A DNA stretch of 64,000 nt, from NCBI RefSeq assembly GCF_045278715.1, contig NZ_CP136420.1, forward strand, positions 2,480,001 through 2,544,000, written 5' to 3'. The DNA is from Neomoorella carbonis (lineage in GTDB: Bacteria > Bacillota > DSM-521 > Neomoorellales > Neomoorellaceae). The position numbers and the translations under genes were made by a program. The notes beneath the pieces are model-generated. The model saw only the letters and a list, made by a program, of their open reading frames with translations, searched no databases and was not told the DNA's origin. Shown here in pieces: positions 34,071 through 43,834 of the stretch (position 1 is the first letter of the stretch; each line of letters starts with the position of its first letter).

Positions 34071-35450
34071 CTACCCCAGCCCGTCCAGTATCCGCCTGGC
34101 CCGCTCCAGGGCCTTAGCTACAGCGGCCGGTGCAGGGCCACCGGGGAGGTCGCGGCCCTGCACGCAGGCTTCCACCGTTATGTAGTTAAAGATGTCTTCC
34201 GAAAAATATGGTGAAAATGACTGCCACTCGGCTAAAGTGAGGTCCTCGAAGGACTTGCCCTGTTCCAGGCAGTGGAGGACGAGTGCCCCCACCACGGCGT
34301 GGGCTTCGCGGAAGGGTAAACCTTTACGTACCAGGTATTCAGCTACGTCGGTGGCGCTGGCAAAGCCCCGGGCCGCATCCTCCCGCATGCGCTCAACCCT
34401 GAATTTAGCTGTGGCCAGCATGGGGGTGAAGACCATGAGGCACCCTTTGACCGTATCCAGGGCGTCAAAGAGGGCTTCCTTATCCTCCTGCAGGTCCTTG
34501 TTGTAGGCTAAGGGTAATCCTTTCAGGACCGCCAGCATGCCCATCAGGTGGCCGTATACCCGGCCCGTCTTCCCCCGCACCAGTTCAGCCACGTCGGGGT
34601 TTTTCTTCTGGGGCATCATGCTGGAGCCGGTGCTGTAGGCGTCGTCCAGCTCGATAAAGCCGAATTCCTCGCTGGCCCAGAGGATAATCTCTTCCGCCAG
34701 GCGGCTTAAATGCATCATGATTAGGGAAGCCGCCGCCAGAAATTCCACCACAAAATCGCGGTCGGCCACCGCATCCAGGGAGTTGGCGCTGATCTCTCTA
34801 AAGCCCAGTTCCCGGGCCACCATCTCCCGGTCAATGGGAAGGGTCGTCCCGGCCAGGGCGCCGGCGCCAAGGGGCATAACGTCCACCCGCGCCAGGCACC
34901 CGTCTAAACGCTCCTGGTCGCGGCAGAACATTTCAAAGTAGGCCAGGAAGTGGTGGGCCAGGGTGACGGGCTGGGCCTTCTGCAGGTGGGTATAACCGGG
35001 CATGATGGTATGCACGTGCTCAGCTGCCAGGTCCACCAGGACCTTTTGCAGGCCGGCCAGGAGCTTTTTAACTTCCGGAATTTCTTCTTTTAAATAAAGG
35101 CGCAGGTCCAGGGCTACCTGGTCGTTGCGGCTGCGGGCTGTGTGCAGCTTTTTGCCGGCCGCGCCGATGCGTTCCGTGAGCAGCTTTTCGATGTTCATGT
35201 GGATGTCTTCAGCGCCCACGTCAAATGATACCCGGCCGGCCTCGATATCGGCCCTGATTTCTTCCAGGCCTTTGATTATGGCCTCGCCCTCGGCCGGCGT
35301 GATAAGCCCTACCGCTGCCAGCATCCGGGCATGGGCTATCGAACCGGCGATGTCCTGCCGGTAAAGGCGCTGGTCGAAGCTGATGGAGGAATGGAAGTCC
35401 TCCACCAGCCGGTCGGTTGTCCTGGTAAAGCGTCCGCCCCAGAGCTTCAT
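34071..35450 (-). CDS. argH: Argininosuccinate lyase
   Basis: 459 residues from ATG 35450 (GGGAG 7 nt upstream); an earlier ATG at 35471 has no such site. Signature SSMMPQKKNPDVAE is intact and the substrate motif HTARSRNDQVALDLRL is present. It splits argininosuccinate to arginine and fumarate, the last step of the pathway. Last gene of argCJBDFGH; a second, more divergent lyase of this superfamily is at 61135-62649. Confidence 0.96.
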   Translation of the reverse strand: MKLWGGRFTRTTDRLVEDFHSSISFDQRLYRQDIAGSIAHARMLAAVGLITPAEGEAIIKGLEEIRADIEAGRVSFDVGAEDIHMNIEKLLTERIGAAGKKLHTARSRNDQVALDLRLYLKEEIPEVKKLLAGLQKVLVDLAAEHVHTIMPGYTHLQKAQPVTLAHHFLAYFEMFCRDQERLDGCLARVDVMPLGAGALAGTTLPIDREMVARELGFREISANSLDAVADRDFVVEFLAAASLIMMHLSRLAEEIILWASEEFGFIELDDAYSTGSSMMPQKKNPDVAELVRGKTGRVYGHLMGMLAVLKGLPLAYNKDLQEDKEALFDALDTVKGCLMVFTPMLATAKFRVERMREDAARGFASATDVAEYLVRKGLPFREAHAVVGALVLHCLEQGKSFEDLTLAEWQSFSPYFSEDIFNYITVEACVQGRDLPGGPAPAAVAKALERARRILDGLG

Positions 35451-35479
35451 AGAGATACTCCCTTTGTTCATAATTCAAA

Positions 35480-35519
35480 GCTGACATTTGTTTTTCGCTC
35501 ACTCCCAACAAATGTCAGC
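35480..35519 (-). repeat. 12-bp perfect inverted repeat between argG and argH
   Basis: GCTGACATTTGT (35480-35491) and ACAAATGTCAGC (35508-35519) form a long stem, extended by one more pair, with a 14-nt loop, right after the argG stop. The minus-strand continuation TTTGAATT is only weakly T-rich. It may partly terminate, or protect the upstream mRNA. Confidence 0.65.
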
Positions 35520-35529
35520 CTTCGAAGTA

Positions 35530-36738
35530 CTACCTCAAACCCGCCTTCTTTTCCATCAAGGCCCGAACTCTCAAAGGCAGGCCGAAGAGGCTGATAAATC
35601 CGGCGGCATCCTTATGGTCGTAATCGCCGCCGGCGCCGAAGGTCGCCAGGTCCTCGCTGTAAAGAGAGTAGGGCGATTTAACCCCTGCCGGGGTGCAGCT
35701 GCCCTTGTACAGCTTCATGCGCACGCTGCCGGTGACCGTTTCCTGGGTGCTGTCCACAAAGGCATCAAGGGCCTTTTTCAGGGGCGAGAACCAGTTGCCG
35801 TCATATACCAGCTCGGCGTATTTAGCAGCCACTATTTCCTTGAAGTGCATGGTCATGCGGTCCAGGGTGAGGGCTTCCAGTTCCCGGTGGGCCAGGTAAA
35901 GGACGGTGCCGCCGGGGGTTTCATAAACGCCCCTGGATTTCATGCCCACCAGGCGGTTCTCCACCATGTCGGCAATGCCGACGCCGTTGGCCGCCGCCAG
36001 GTCGTTCAATTTTTCCACCAGGGTTACGGCATCCAGCCTTTCCCCGTCCACGGCCACCGGGATGCCCTTTTCAAAGTCAATAGTCACATAGGTAGGTTTA
36101 TCCGGGGCCTGTTCCGGGGGGGTAATGATTAAATAAAGATCCTCCTGGGGTTCGTTCCAGGGGTTCTCCAGGTCGGCGCCTTCGTGGCTCAAGTGCCAGA
36201 GGTTGCGGTCCATGCTGTAGGGCCGGTCTTTGGTGACCGGTACGGGGATGCCCCGGGCGGTGGCATAGTCAATGGCCTCTTCCCGGGAGCGGATGTTCCA
36301 GAGGCGCCAGGGGGCAATGACCTTCAGATCGGGGTTTAACGCTTTAACTCCCAGTTCAAAGCGCACCTGGTCATTACCCTTGCCGGTAGCGCCGTGGGCC
36401 ACGGCGATGGCGCCTTCCTTTTCCGCCACCTCTACCAGGCATTTGGCAATGAGGGGCCGCGCGAAGGAGGTACCCAGCAGGTACTTGCCCTCATAAATGG
36501 CCCCGGCCTTTAATGTCGGCCAGATATACTCTTCAACGAACTCCTGCTTTTTATCGAGGATGTAAACCTTGCTCGCCCCGCTCTTGAGGGCTTTTTCCTC
36601 CAGGGGCGCCAGTTCCTCTCCCTGGCCGAGATCGACGGCCATAGCAATGACCTCATAACCGTAGGTTTCCTTTAGCCAGGGGATAATAATGGAAGTATCC
36701 AGACCGCCGGAATAGGCGAGGACTACCTTTTCCGCCAT
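35530..36738 (-). CDS. argG: Argininosuccinate synthase
   Basis: 402 residues, full length. The ATP pyrophosphatase P-loop reads VLAYSGGLDTSIIIPWL at the N-terminus, followed by AHGATGKGNDQVRFEL. It joins citrulline and aspartate using ATP. It lies 136 bp from argF, the widest gap in the operon except for the argH spacer, so an internal promoter is possible though none is clear. Confidence 0.96.
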   Translation of the reverse strand: MAEKVVLAYSGGLDTSIIIPWLKETYGYEVIAMAVDLGQGEELAPLEEKALKSGASKVYILDKKQEFVEEYIWPTLKAGAIYEGKYLLGTSFARPLIAKCLVEVAEKEGAIAVAHGATGKGNDQVRFELGVKALNPDLKVIAPWRLWNIRSREEAIDYATARGIPVPVTKDRPYSMDRNLWHLSHEGADLENPWNEPQEDLYLIITPPEQAPDKPTYVTIDFEKGIPVAVDGERLDAVTLVEKLNDLAAANGVGIADMVENRLVGMKSRGVYETPGGTVLYLAHRELEALTLDRMTMHFKEIVAAKYAELVYDGNWFSPLKKALDAFVDSTQETVTGSVRMKLYKGSCTPAGVKSPYSLYSEDLATFGAGGDYDHKDAAGFISLFGLPLRVRALMEKKAGLR

Positions 36739-36874
36739 AGTAGAAACTCCTTCCTCCTGCGAAAATAGTGTTCTGCCAGAAATAGTGATTTTTATGGTAA
36801 AATATCTCTGCCTTCTACTTGAGCCTGCATTTTCATAGTTCGCTGGGAGGGAAATAGAAACCTGGCAAGATAGG

Positions 36875-37819
36875 CTAACCCATCAGTGCTGCCAAAATAG
36901 CCTTGTGGGCGTGGAGACGGTTTTCAGCTTCGTCAAAAACGGCTGACTGGGGACCGTCCATCACTTCGTCGGTAATCTCTTCACCCCGGTGGGCCGGCAG
37001 GCAGTGCATGACCATGGCGTCAGGTTTGGCCAGCTTCAGTATCTCGCTGTTAAGCTGGTATTTCTGGAAGGCCTGGCGCCGCTTTTCCGCCTCGGCTTCC
37101 TGGCCCATGCTGGCCCAGACGTCGGTGTAAAGGATATCGGCACCCTCGACGGCTTCCCGGATATTATTGGTTACAGCTATCTGGCAGCCGTTATAGGCGG
37201 CTATGCGCCGGGCTTCTTCTACCACCTGGGGCAATGGTTCATAGCCAGGAGGGCAGGCGATGGTCACATTGAGGCCCACCTTGGCGCCGCCGTACATGAG
37301 GGAATGGGCGACGTTATTGCCATCGCCGATAAAGGTAAGGTTTAAACCTTTTACCGTACCCTTCCACTCGCGGATGGTCATGATATCCGCCAGGGCCTGG
37401 GTGGGGTGCAGCAGATCCGTCAGGCCGTTGATGACGGGGATGGTGGCGTGGGCCGCCAGTTCCTCTACATCCTGGTGGGCAAATGTGCGGATCATTATGC
37501 CATCCAGGTAACGGGACAGGACCCGGGCCGTATCGGCAATGGTCTCACCGCGGCCCAGCTGCAGGTCGTCTTTGGTCAGGAAAAGGGCATAGCCGCCCAG
37601 CTGGTACATGCCTACTTCAAAGGCTACCCGGGTGCGGGTGGAACGCTTGGTAAAGATCATGCCCAGGGTCTTGCCGGCAAGGAGTGGATGGGGCTCCCCT
37701 CTTTTAAGTTTGGCCTTGAGTTCGTCGGCCAGGTCCAGGAGGTAAAAGATTTCCTCGGGGGTAAAATCCTTCAGGGAGATGAAGTCACGGCCTTTGAGAC
37801 CCTTTGCCAGGTCGTTCAT
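36875..37819 (-). CDS. argF: Ornithine carbamoyltransferase
   Basis: 314 residues. Carbamoyl-phosphate motif KRSTRTRVAFEVG, substrate motif HPTQALADI, ornithine loop MVMHCLPAHRGEEIT. It forms citrulline from ornithine and carbamoyl phosphate. It follows argD by about 43 bp. Confidence 0.96.
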   Translation of the reverse strand: MNDLAKGLKGRDFISLKDFTPEEIFYLLDLADELKAKLKRGEPHPLLAGKTLGMIFTKRSTRTRVAFEVGMYQLGGYALFLTKDDLQLGRGETIADTARVLSRYLDGIMIRTFAHQDVEELAAHATIPVINGLTDLLHPTQALADIMTIREWKGTVKGLNLTFIGDGNNVAHSLMYGGAKVGLNVTIACPPGYEPLPQVVEEARRIAAYNGCQIAVTNNIREAVEGADILYTDVWASMGQEAEAEKRRQAFQKYQLNSEILKLAKPDAMVMHCLPAHRGEEITDEVMDGPQSAVFDEAENRLHAHKAILAALMG

Positions 37820-37862
37820 TAAAAACCTCTCCTTTCGCCTTTTGAAATGTTATCCTTGGCGC

Positions 37863-39071
37863 TTAATGCGCCCCTTGCCCCAGAACTTCCTGTAAAGCGT
37901 CCTTTAAAATAGCTATGGCCCGGTCGATTTCGTCCTTACTGATAGTCAGGGGGGGCAGGAAACGCAGGACGTGCCCGTGGAGGGAGTTGATCAACAAACC
38001 CCGTTCCTGACAGGCGGCCACCACCGCGTCGGCCGGGCCTTCAATCTCCAGTCCCAGCAGCAGTCCGCGGCCCCTCACTTCTGTCAACTGGGGAAATTCC
38101 CGGGCCAGCCTCTGCAGCTCCTGATAAAAATACTCTCCCACAACGCGGGCATTCTCCACCAGGCCCTCTTCCAGCAGGGCCTTGAAGGCAGCCACCCCGG
38201 CGGCCGTAGCCAGGGGATTGCCGCCGAAAGTGGAAGCATGGTCCCCCGGGCCAAAAGCAGCCGCAGCCTTTTCTTTGGCCAGCATGGCGCCGATGGGCAC
38301 CCCGCCGGCCAGGGCCTTGGCCAGGGTCATGATATCAGGCTCCACTCCATAATACTGGTAGGCGAAAAGATAGCCCGTCCGTCCCAGGCCGCACTGCACT
38401 TCGTCAAAGATTAGCAAAAGTCCTTCGTCGTCGCAGAGGGCCCGCACCGCCTGAAGGTAATCTTTATTAGCCGCGTAGACGCCGCCTTCACCCTGGACCG
38501 GTTCCAGCATGATGGCGCAGGTCCGGGGACTTACCGCCGCCCTCAGGCTGGCAAGGTCATTGAAGGGGACGTATCTAAAGCCCGCCGGCAGGGGAGCAAA
38601 ACCGCGGTGGAATTTCTCCTGCCCGGTGGCCGTCAGGGTAGCCAGGGTACGGCCGTGAAAGGAACGGCGCATGGTGATGATCTCGTAGCTTTCCGGCCCC
38701 CGGTGTTCTTTGGCATACTTGCGGGCGAGCTTAATGGCTGCTTCATTGGCCTCCGCACCGCTGTTGCAGAAAAAGACTTTATCCAGGGCTGAATTTTCAA
38801 CCAGCAACCGGGCCAGTTCCACCTGGGGTTCAATCCAGTAAAGGTTGGAGCAGTGGAGGATCTTCACCGCCTGTTCCCGGATGGCCGCCACCACACGGGG
38901 GTGGCAGTGCCCCAGGGAGTTAACTGCCAGGCCGCCTACAAAGTCCAGGTACTCCCGGCCGTCGGCATCCCAGACCCGGGCCCCCTCACCCCGCACCAGG
39001 GCCACGGGGTAGCGCCCGTAGGTCCGCATTACGTATTTTTCCCCCATAGCGATAATAGCCGCGTTATCCAT
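37863..39071 (-). CDS. argD: Acetylornithine aminotransferase
   Basis: 402 residues, class III PLP aminotransferase. GLAVNSLGHCHPRVVAA near the N-terminus, the PLP-binding region IFDEVQCGLGRTGYLFA, and the Schiff-base Lys in LAKALAGGVPIGAM. It makes N-acetylornithine from the semialdehyde and glutamate. The order argB-argD-argF fits the pathway. Confidence 0.95.
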   Translation of the reverse strand: MDNAAIIAMGEKYVMRTYGRYPVALVRGEGARVWDADGREYLDFVGGLAVNSLGHCHPRVVAAIREQAVKILHCSNLYWIEPQVELARLLVENSALDKVFFCNSGAEANEAAIKLARKYAKEHRGPESYEIITMRRSFHGRTLATLTATGQEKFHRGFAPLPAGFRYVPFNDLASLRAAVSPRTCAIMLEPVQGEGGVYAANKDYLQAVRALCDDEGLLLIFDEVQCGLGRTGYLFAYQYYGVEPDIMTLAKALAGGVPIGAMLAKEKAAAAFGPGDHASTFGGNPLATAAGVAAFKALLEEGLVENARVVGEYFYQELQRLAREFPQLTEVRGRGLLLGLEIEGPADAVVAACQERGLLINSLHGHVLRFLPPLTISKDEIDRAIAILKDALQEVLGQGAH

Positions 39072-39168
39072 TTCCGGCCACCTCCATATTTACATCTGGT
39101 TCGCTACTACCTGCTTCTCCACATGGGCTTTCCTGGCAGCAGCTGGCAGCTGCAGAGTAATCTATTTT

Positions 39169-40062
39169 TTAGCCCGGCACCACCATGGTCCCCACGCCGG
39201 TATCGGTAAATATCTCCAATAAGATAGAGTGGGGTATGCGCCCGTCAATAATATGGGTTTTCTTAACGCCGCCTTCCAGGGCGCGGATGCAGCAGCTGAC
39301 TTTGGGGATCATGCCGCCCTCGATAACGCCCTGCCGGATGAGTTCCGGCACCCGGCCGACCTCAAGGGCGGAAATCAAAGAGCCGGGATCGTTGCGGTCA
39401 GCTAGAATCCCCTCCACATCCGTCAGGAGGACCAGCTTATCGGCCTGCAAAGCCACGGCCAGTTCTCCCGCCACCAGGTCAGCGTTGATATTGTAGCTTT
39501 CACCATCAGGTCCTACGCCGATGGGGGCCACCACGGGGATGTAACCTTCGGCGATGACGGTTTCAATAATGCCGGGATTGATCTTTTCCACCCGGCCGAC
39601 AAAACCCAGGTCCAGGTCAACCTCCGCCCCATCTTCCTGCTGGATATGGGCCATTTGTTTCCGGGCTTCAATGAGGTTGCCGTCCTTGCCGCAGAGGCCG
39701 ATGGCCTTGCCGCCGTAACGGTGGATATTGGTGACGATTTCTTTATTAATCTTCCCCACCAGGACCATTTCCACAATCTCCATTGTCTCGGCATCGGTTA
39801 CCCGCTGGCCCTGGATAAACTCCGACTGTTTTCCCAGACGTTTAAGCATGCTGGTAATTTCCGGCCCGCCGCCGTGGACAATGACCGGCCGCATGCCCAC
39901 CAGGTGCATGAGGACGGCATCCTGCATCACGGCCCTTTTCAGGTCGCAGTTGGTCATGGCATGGCCGCCGTACTTTATCACTACCGTTTTGCCGTAGAAC
40001 TGGCGGATATAGGGCAGGGCTTCGATGAGGATTTCTGTTTTTTCCAGGGGTGAAAGGGGCAT
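39169..40062 (-). CDS. argB: Acetylglutamate kinase
   Basis: 297 residues. Amino-acid kinase fold with VVIKYGGHAM at the N-terminus, VHGGGPEI as the phosphate loop, and GVGPDGESYNINADLVAGEL. The N-terminal extension (LEKTEILIEALPYIRQFYGK) is of the length seen in arginine-sensitive hexameric enzymes, suggesting feedback control. It lies 69 bp after argJ. Confidence 0.96.
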   Translation of the reverse strand: MPLSPLEKTEILIEALPYIRQFYGKTVVIKYGGHAMTNCDLKRAVMQDAVLMHLVGMRPVIVHGGGPEITSMLKRLGKQSEFIQGQRVTDAETMEIVEMVLVGKINKEIVTNIHRYGGKAIGLCGKDGNLIEARKQMAHIQQEDGAEVDLDLGFVGRVEKINPGIIETVIAEGYIPVVAPIGVGPDGESYNINADLVAGELAVALQADKLVLLTDVEGILADRNDPGSLISALEVGRVPELIRQGVIEGGMIPKVSCCIRALEGGVKKTHIIDGRIPHSILLEIFTDTGVGTMVVPG

Positions 40063-40131
40063 CTTGCGTTCCCTCCAGTACGCCCCCCCATAACGGGGCT
40101 TTTCTACGAAGCCACTAGGGGAGTTTCTATT

Positions 40132-41349
40132 TTAAGTCCGGTAGGATGCATTGATCTTTACATAGTCATAGGTCAGGTCGCAGCCCCAGGCGGTGGCTGC
40201 GGCCGTTCCCTGTTTTAAATCCAGGGTAATGGTGATTTCCTCTTCCCGCAAGATAGCCGCCGCCTTTTCTTCGCTAAAGGGCAGAGGCTCGCCATCCCGG
40301 GCCATCTGCTCGCAGCCGGCCCGGCTTTCCAGGTAAATGTCTACTCTATCCGGGTCGATCTCTGCCCCGGAGTAACCGGCGGCGCAGATAATGCGGCCCC
40401 AGTTGGCATCGGCGCCAAAGATGGCGCTCTTTACGAGGTTAGAGCCGGCCACGGCCCGGGCAACCAAACGGGCTTCCGCCTCGCTTGCCGCCCGCCGCAC
40501 TTCCACAGTGAGCAGTTTGGTCGCGCCTTCCCCATCCCGGGCAATCAGGCGGGCCAGCTCACGGCAGACGTACTCCAGGCCGGCGCGGAAGGCGGCGTGA
40601 TCTTCAATGGTCAGGGGAGCGTTGCCGGCGCAGCCGTTGGCCAGGATGACGGCCATATCGTTGGTGCTGGTGTCGCCGTCCACCGTTACCATATTGAAGG
40701 TCCGGTCCACCACTGCCCGCAGGGCCTGGTCCAGGTCATCCCGATCTATGGCGACATCGGTGGTCAAAAAGCAGAGCATGGTCCCCATATTGGGGTGGAT
40801 CATGCCGGAACCTTTGGCTATGCCGCCAATGGTTACCGTGACCCCTCCCAGGTACAACTGGACGGCAATTTCTTTCTTTATAGTATCGGTAGTCATAATG
40901 GCCGCCGCTGCATCACCGCCGCCGTCCACTGCCAGCTTTTCTGCGGCCGCCCGGATGCCGGCACCGATTTTATCCATAGGCAGGGGCACGCCGATAACGC
41001 CGGTAGAGGCCACCACCACCTGCCAGGGTTCGCAACCTATGGCTGCAGCGGTAATAGCCGCCATTTCCCGGGCGTCGCGGTAACCCCGCTCTCCCGTACA
41101 GGCATTGGCATTGCCGCTGTTGCAGACAATGGCCCGGGCTATCCCGCTTTTAAGATGCTCTCTGGTAACTATCAGGGGTGCTGCCTTGACTCGATTTCTG
41201 GTATAGACGGCTGCTGCCGCTGCCGGCACTTCACTGACAATCAGGGCCAGGTCCTTCTTTTCCTTTTTCAAACCGGCATGGATGCCGGCAGCCACAAAAC
41301 CCTGCGGAGCGGTAATGCCGCCGGTAACTTTCTGTATGTCAGCACTCAT
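40132..41349 (-). CDS. argJ: Bifunctional glutamate N-acetyltransferase/ornithine acetyltransferase
   Basis: 405 residues from ATG 41349 (GGAGG 8 nt upstream); an upstream extension in the same frame lies inside argC and has no site. The self-cleavage motif is KGSGMIHPNMGTMLCF, where the protein splits before the Thr into two chains. It recycles the acetyl group from acetylornithine to glutamate, which explains the absence of argA and argE here. It starts 17 bp after the argC stop. Confidence 0.95.
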   Translation of the reverse strand: MSADIQKVTGGITAPQGFVAAGIHAGLKKEKKDLALIVSEVPAAAAAVYTRNRVKAAPLIVTREHLKSGIARAIVCNSGNANACTGERGYRDAREMAAITAAAIGCEPWQVVVASTGVIGVPLPMDKIGAGIRAAAEKLAVDGGGDAAAAIMTTDTIKKEIAVQLYLGGVTVTIGGIAKGSGMIHPNMGTMLCFLTTDVAIDRDDLDQALRAVVDRTFNMVTVDGDTSTNDMAVILANGCAGNAPLTIEDHAAFRAGLEYVCRELARLIARDGEGATKLLTVEVRRAASEAEARLVARAVAGSNLVKSAIFGADANWGRIICAAGYSGAEIDPDRVDIYLESRAGCEQMARDGEPLPFSEEKAAAILREEEITITLDLKQGTAAATAWGCDLTYDYVKINASYRT

Positions 41350-41366
41350 TTTTCTTTCCTCCGTAT

Positions 41367-42407
41367 TTAAGGGCATATTCCCGGTGCAGCCAGGGCAGTG
41401 GTCTCCGGAAAGCCGTACATGAGGTTGAAGTTCTGTACCGCCTGCCCGGAAGCGCCTTTGGTCAGGTTGTCGATGGCGCTGACAACCACGACCCGACCGG
41501 TACGGCCATCCACTGTTAAGTTGATATGACAGTTGTTGCTGCCGTAGACCCAGCGAGTATGGGGCCACCTGCCCGGCGGCAGGAGATGGACAAAGGGCTC
41601 TCCGGCATAAAAGTCCTGATAAACCTGCCGGAGTTCTGCTTCCGTCGCCGGTCGGGCCAGGGTGGCATACATGGTGCTTAAAATTCCCCGGCTGATAGGC
41701 AGGAGGTGGGGCGTAAAAGATACCTTAACCTCCTTGCCTGCGAGAGCGCTCAGTTCCTGTTCGATCTCCGGGGTATGGCGGTGGCCGGCGACGCCGTAGG
41801 GATTGATGTTTTCGTGGCACTCAACGAAAAGGCTGGTTACTTTGGCCTCCCGGCCGGCTCCGGACACACCCGATTTGGCATCGATAATGATGGTTGCCGG
41901 ATCGATATAACCGGCCTTGAGCAAGGGCGCCAGGCCTAAAATGACACTGGTGGGGTAACAACCGGGGTTGGCGACCACCCGGGCCCGGCGGATGGCATTT
42001 CTATGAATTTCCGGCAGGCCGTAGACGGCGTGAGCTGCCAGTTCCGGATTACCGTGAGGGACTTTATACCATTCCTCGTAAACTCTGGCCTCCCGGAAGC
42101 GCAGGTCGGCGCCCAGGTCGATGACCTTGACACCTTTCTTCAGGGCCTGGGCGGCTACCATTACAGCGTGGCCGTGGGGCAGGGCGATAAAGACCACTTC
42201 GGCCCGCTCCAGGACTTCTTCCGGGGTTAAATCTTCACAGGGGAGGTTGGTATAACCCGTTAGGGCCGGATAAACGTCAGCCATATCCTCACCGGCATAA
42301 TGCCGGGAGGTCAGGGCCACCAGTTCTACTTCCGGGTGCCTGCTTAAGATACGCACCAGTTCGGCACCGGTATAACCGGTGGCGCCGATAATGCCTGCTT
42401 TGACCAA
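41367..42407 (-). CDS. argC: N-acetyl-gamma-glutamyl-phosphate reductase
   Basis: 346 residues from the TTG at 42407, chosen because AGGAGG lies 9 nt upstream and the NADP motif GIIGATGYTGAELVRIL follows straight after; a frame open further upstream runs through the promoter. The catalytic Cys is in VANPGCYPTSVILG. First gene of the arginine operon. Confidence 0.95.
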   Translation of the reverse strand: MVKAGIIGATGYTGAELVRILSRHPEVELVALTSRHYAGEDMADVYPALTGYTNLPCEDLTPEEVLERAEVVFIALPHGHAVMVAAQALKKGVKVIDLGADLRFREARVYEEWYKVPHGNPELAAHAVYGLPEIHRNAIRRARVVANPGCYPTSVILGLAPLLKAGYIDPATIIIDAKSGVSGAGREAKVTSLFVECHENINPYGVAGHRHTPEIEQELSALAGKEVKVSFTPHLLPISRGILSTMYATLARPATEAELRQVYQDFYAGEPFVHLLPPGRWPHTRWVYGSNNCHINLTVDGRTGRVVVVSAIDNLTKGASGQAVQNFNLMYGFPETTALAAPGICP

Positions 42408-42437
42408 TGGTGGGAACCTCCTTGATCTGGTGTTATA

Positions 42438-42467
42438 ATTATACAACGGATTTGCATATTAATGCAA
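42438..42467 (-). promoter_or_regulatory. arg operon promoter with ARG-box-like palindrome
   Basis: On the reverse strand TATAAT (42443-42438) is the -10. TTGCATTAATATGCAA (42467-42452), an inverted repeat TTGCAT-N4-ATGCAA, covers the weak -35 (TTGCAT). The AT-rich palindrome resembles ArgR operators, which are built on a TGNAT-N4-ATNCA pattern. Repression by arginine is the likely use. Confidence 0.5.
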
Positions 42468-42602
42468 TAGATCGGCAAAAAAATAACAAATCCTTAATTT
42501 TATATTAGCCCTGTGTGAAAAAGCCGGCTTTCCTGTTTCTTTTAACATTGACAGGGGTTACCGGGGGTCTTAAGATATAAAAAGGCGAAAGGAAGAAGAA
42601 TC

Positions 42603-43820
42603 ATGCCAGGATGGCAACGTAATCTTTATTTTATGGTTGTTGTTCAAATGCTGGTTACCGGAACTTTCCAGATTGCCACTCCTTTTTTACCCTTCTTTGT
42701 CACCGAGCTGGGGGTTACCGAACCCAGTCACCTTAAAGCCTGGTCCGGTATCCTCGTTGGAGTCAATGCCCTTTTTACCGGCCTGTTATCTCCTCTATGG
42801 GGCAGCCTGGCCGACCGTTACGGCCGCAAGCCCATGCTGGTCCGTTCATCGGCCAGCATCGCCATCTTTACCATATTGCCTGCTTTCGTCACCAGCCCCT
42901 ATCAACTCTTAATCTGCCGCATCCTGATGGGCGTCTTTAGCGGTTATTCCTCAGCCGCCCTGGCCCTGGCTGCCAGCACCACTCCGGAAAACTACCTTGG
43001 TTTTGCGTTGGGCTGGCTGCAAACAGGTCAGGTCCTCGGCCTGGTGCTGGGACCTTTAATCGGCGGTATACTGGCTGATTTTTTTCCTTTCCGGATAGTC
43101 TTTATCCTGGCCGGGTTGCTGGGCATCATAGGAACCATTTTGGCAGCGACCATGGTCCATGAAGATTTTCACCCGATTGCGAAAACAGCAGTCGATACCA
43201 GAGGAAAGAGCAGCCTGATCGGGCTGCTCTCCTGGCCGTTAACGATTTATATCATGTTTGTCGTTATCTTCCTTTCCCAATTTGCCACGCGGGGTGTGGA
43301 ACCCCTTATGCCCCTCTATGTGCAAGAGCTTGTCGCCGGCAGCGCCAATTTTAATACCCTGGTAGGCCTGACAGTGGCGATGACGGGGCTGGCTCAAGTG
43401 ATCGCCGTCACCATCCTTGGCCGCCATGCCCATTACTGGGGCTACAAGCGCTGTCTCCTGACCTGCCTGGCAGGTTCGGCTTTGTTCTACTTCCCCCAGG
43501 CCCTCATCAGCCAGGTTTTCCCCCTCATCGGCCTGCGTTTTCTCCAGGGCCTTTTTCTCGGAGGTCTGTTGCCTATGGCCAATTCCCTGATCGGCCTGTT
43601 TACCCCCCTTGAAAAGCGAGGTAGGGTCTATGGCCTTACCCAGAGCGCTTTCTTTTTAGGCAACTTCTCCGGTCCCCTGGCCGGCGGCTTCTGGGCGGCC
43701 TTTTTCGGTCTGCGATCGGTTTTTTTCGCCGCAGGCATCCTCCTGATGCTCAATTTTATCTGGGTATGGCGGGAAGTAAGGGAACCGCAAGCAGCCTTAA
43801 AAATAAGCAGTGGAAAATGA
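42603..43820 (+). CDS. MFS transporter (drug/metabolite exporter type)
   Basis: 405 residues, 12 predicted membrane segments. Loop 2-3 motif GSLADRYGRKPMLVRSSAS and a first helix ending in LPFFVTELGV are typical of the multidrug/efflux MFS groups. AAAGGAAG precedes the ATG. It stands alone, reading away from argC and ending 14 bp from the convergent SH3 gene. The exported compound is unknown. Confidence 0.87.
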   Translation: MPGWQRNLYFMVVVQMLVTGTFQIATPFLPFFVTELGVTEPSHLKAWSGILVGVNALFTGLLSPLWGSLADRYGRKPMLVRSSASIAIFTILPAFVTSPYQLLICRILMGVFSGYSSAALALAASTTPENYLGFALGWLQTGQVLGLVLGPLIGGILADFFPFRIVFILAGLLGIIGTILAATMVHEDFHPIAKTAVDTRGKSSLIGLLSWPLTIYIMFVVIFLSQFATRGVEPLMPLYVQELVAGSANFNTLVGLTVAMTGLAQVIAVTILGRHAHYWGYKRCLLTCLAGSALFYFPQALISQVFPLIGLRFLQGLFLGGLLPMANSLIGLFTPLEKRGRVYGLTQSAFFLGNFSGPLAGGFWAAFFGLRSVFFAAGILLMLNFIWVWREVREPQAALKISSGK

Positions 43821-43834
43821 AAAAGCACAACTTG

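Noticed and set aside
41376..41568. Longer N-terminus for ArgJ
   Set aside because: It overlaps argC in another frame and reads as noise; GGAGG supports the ATG at 41349.
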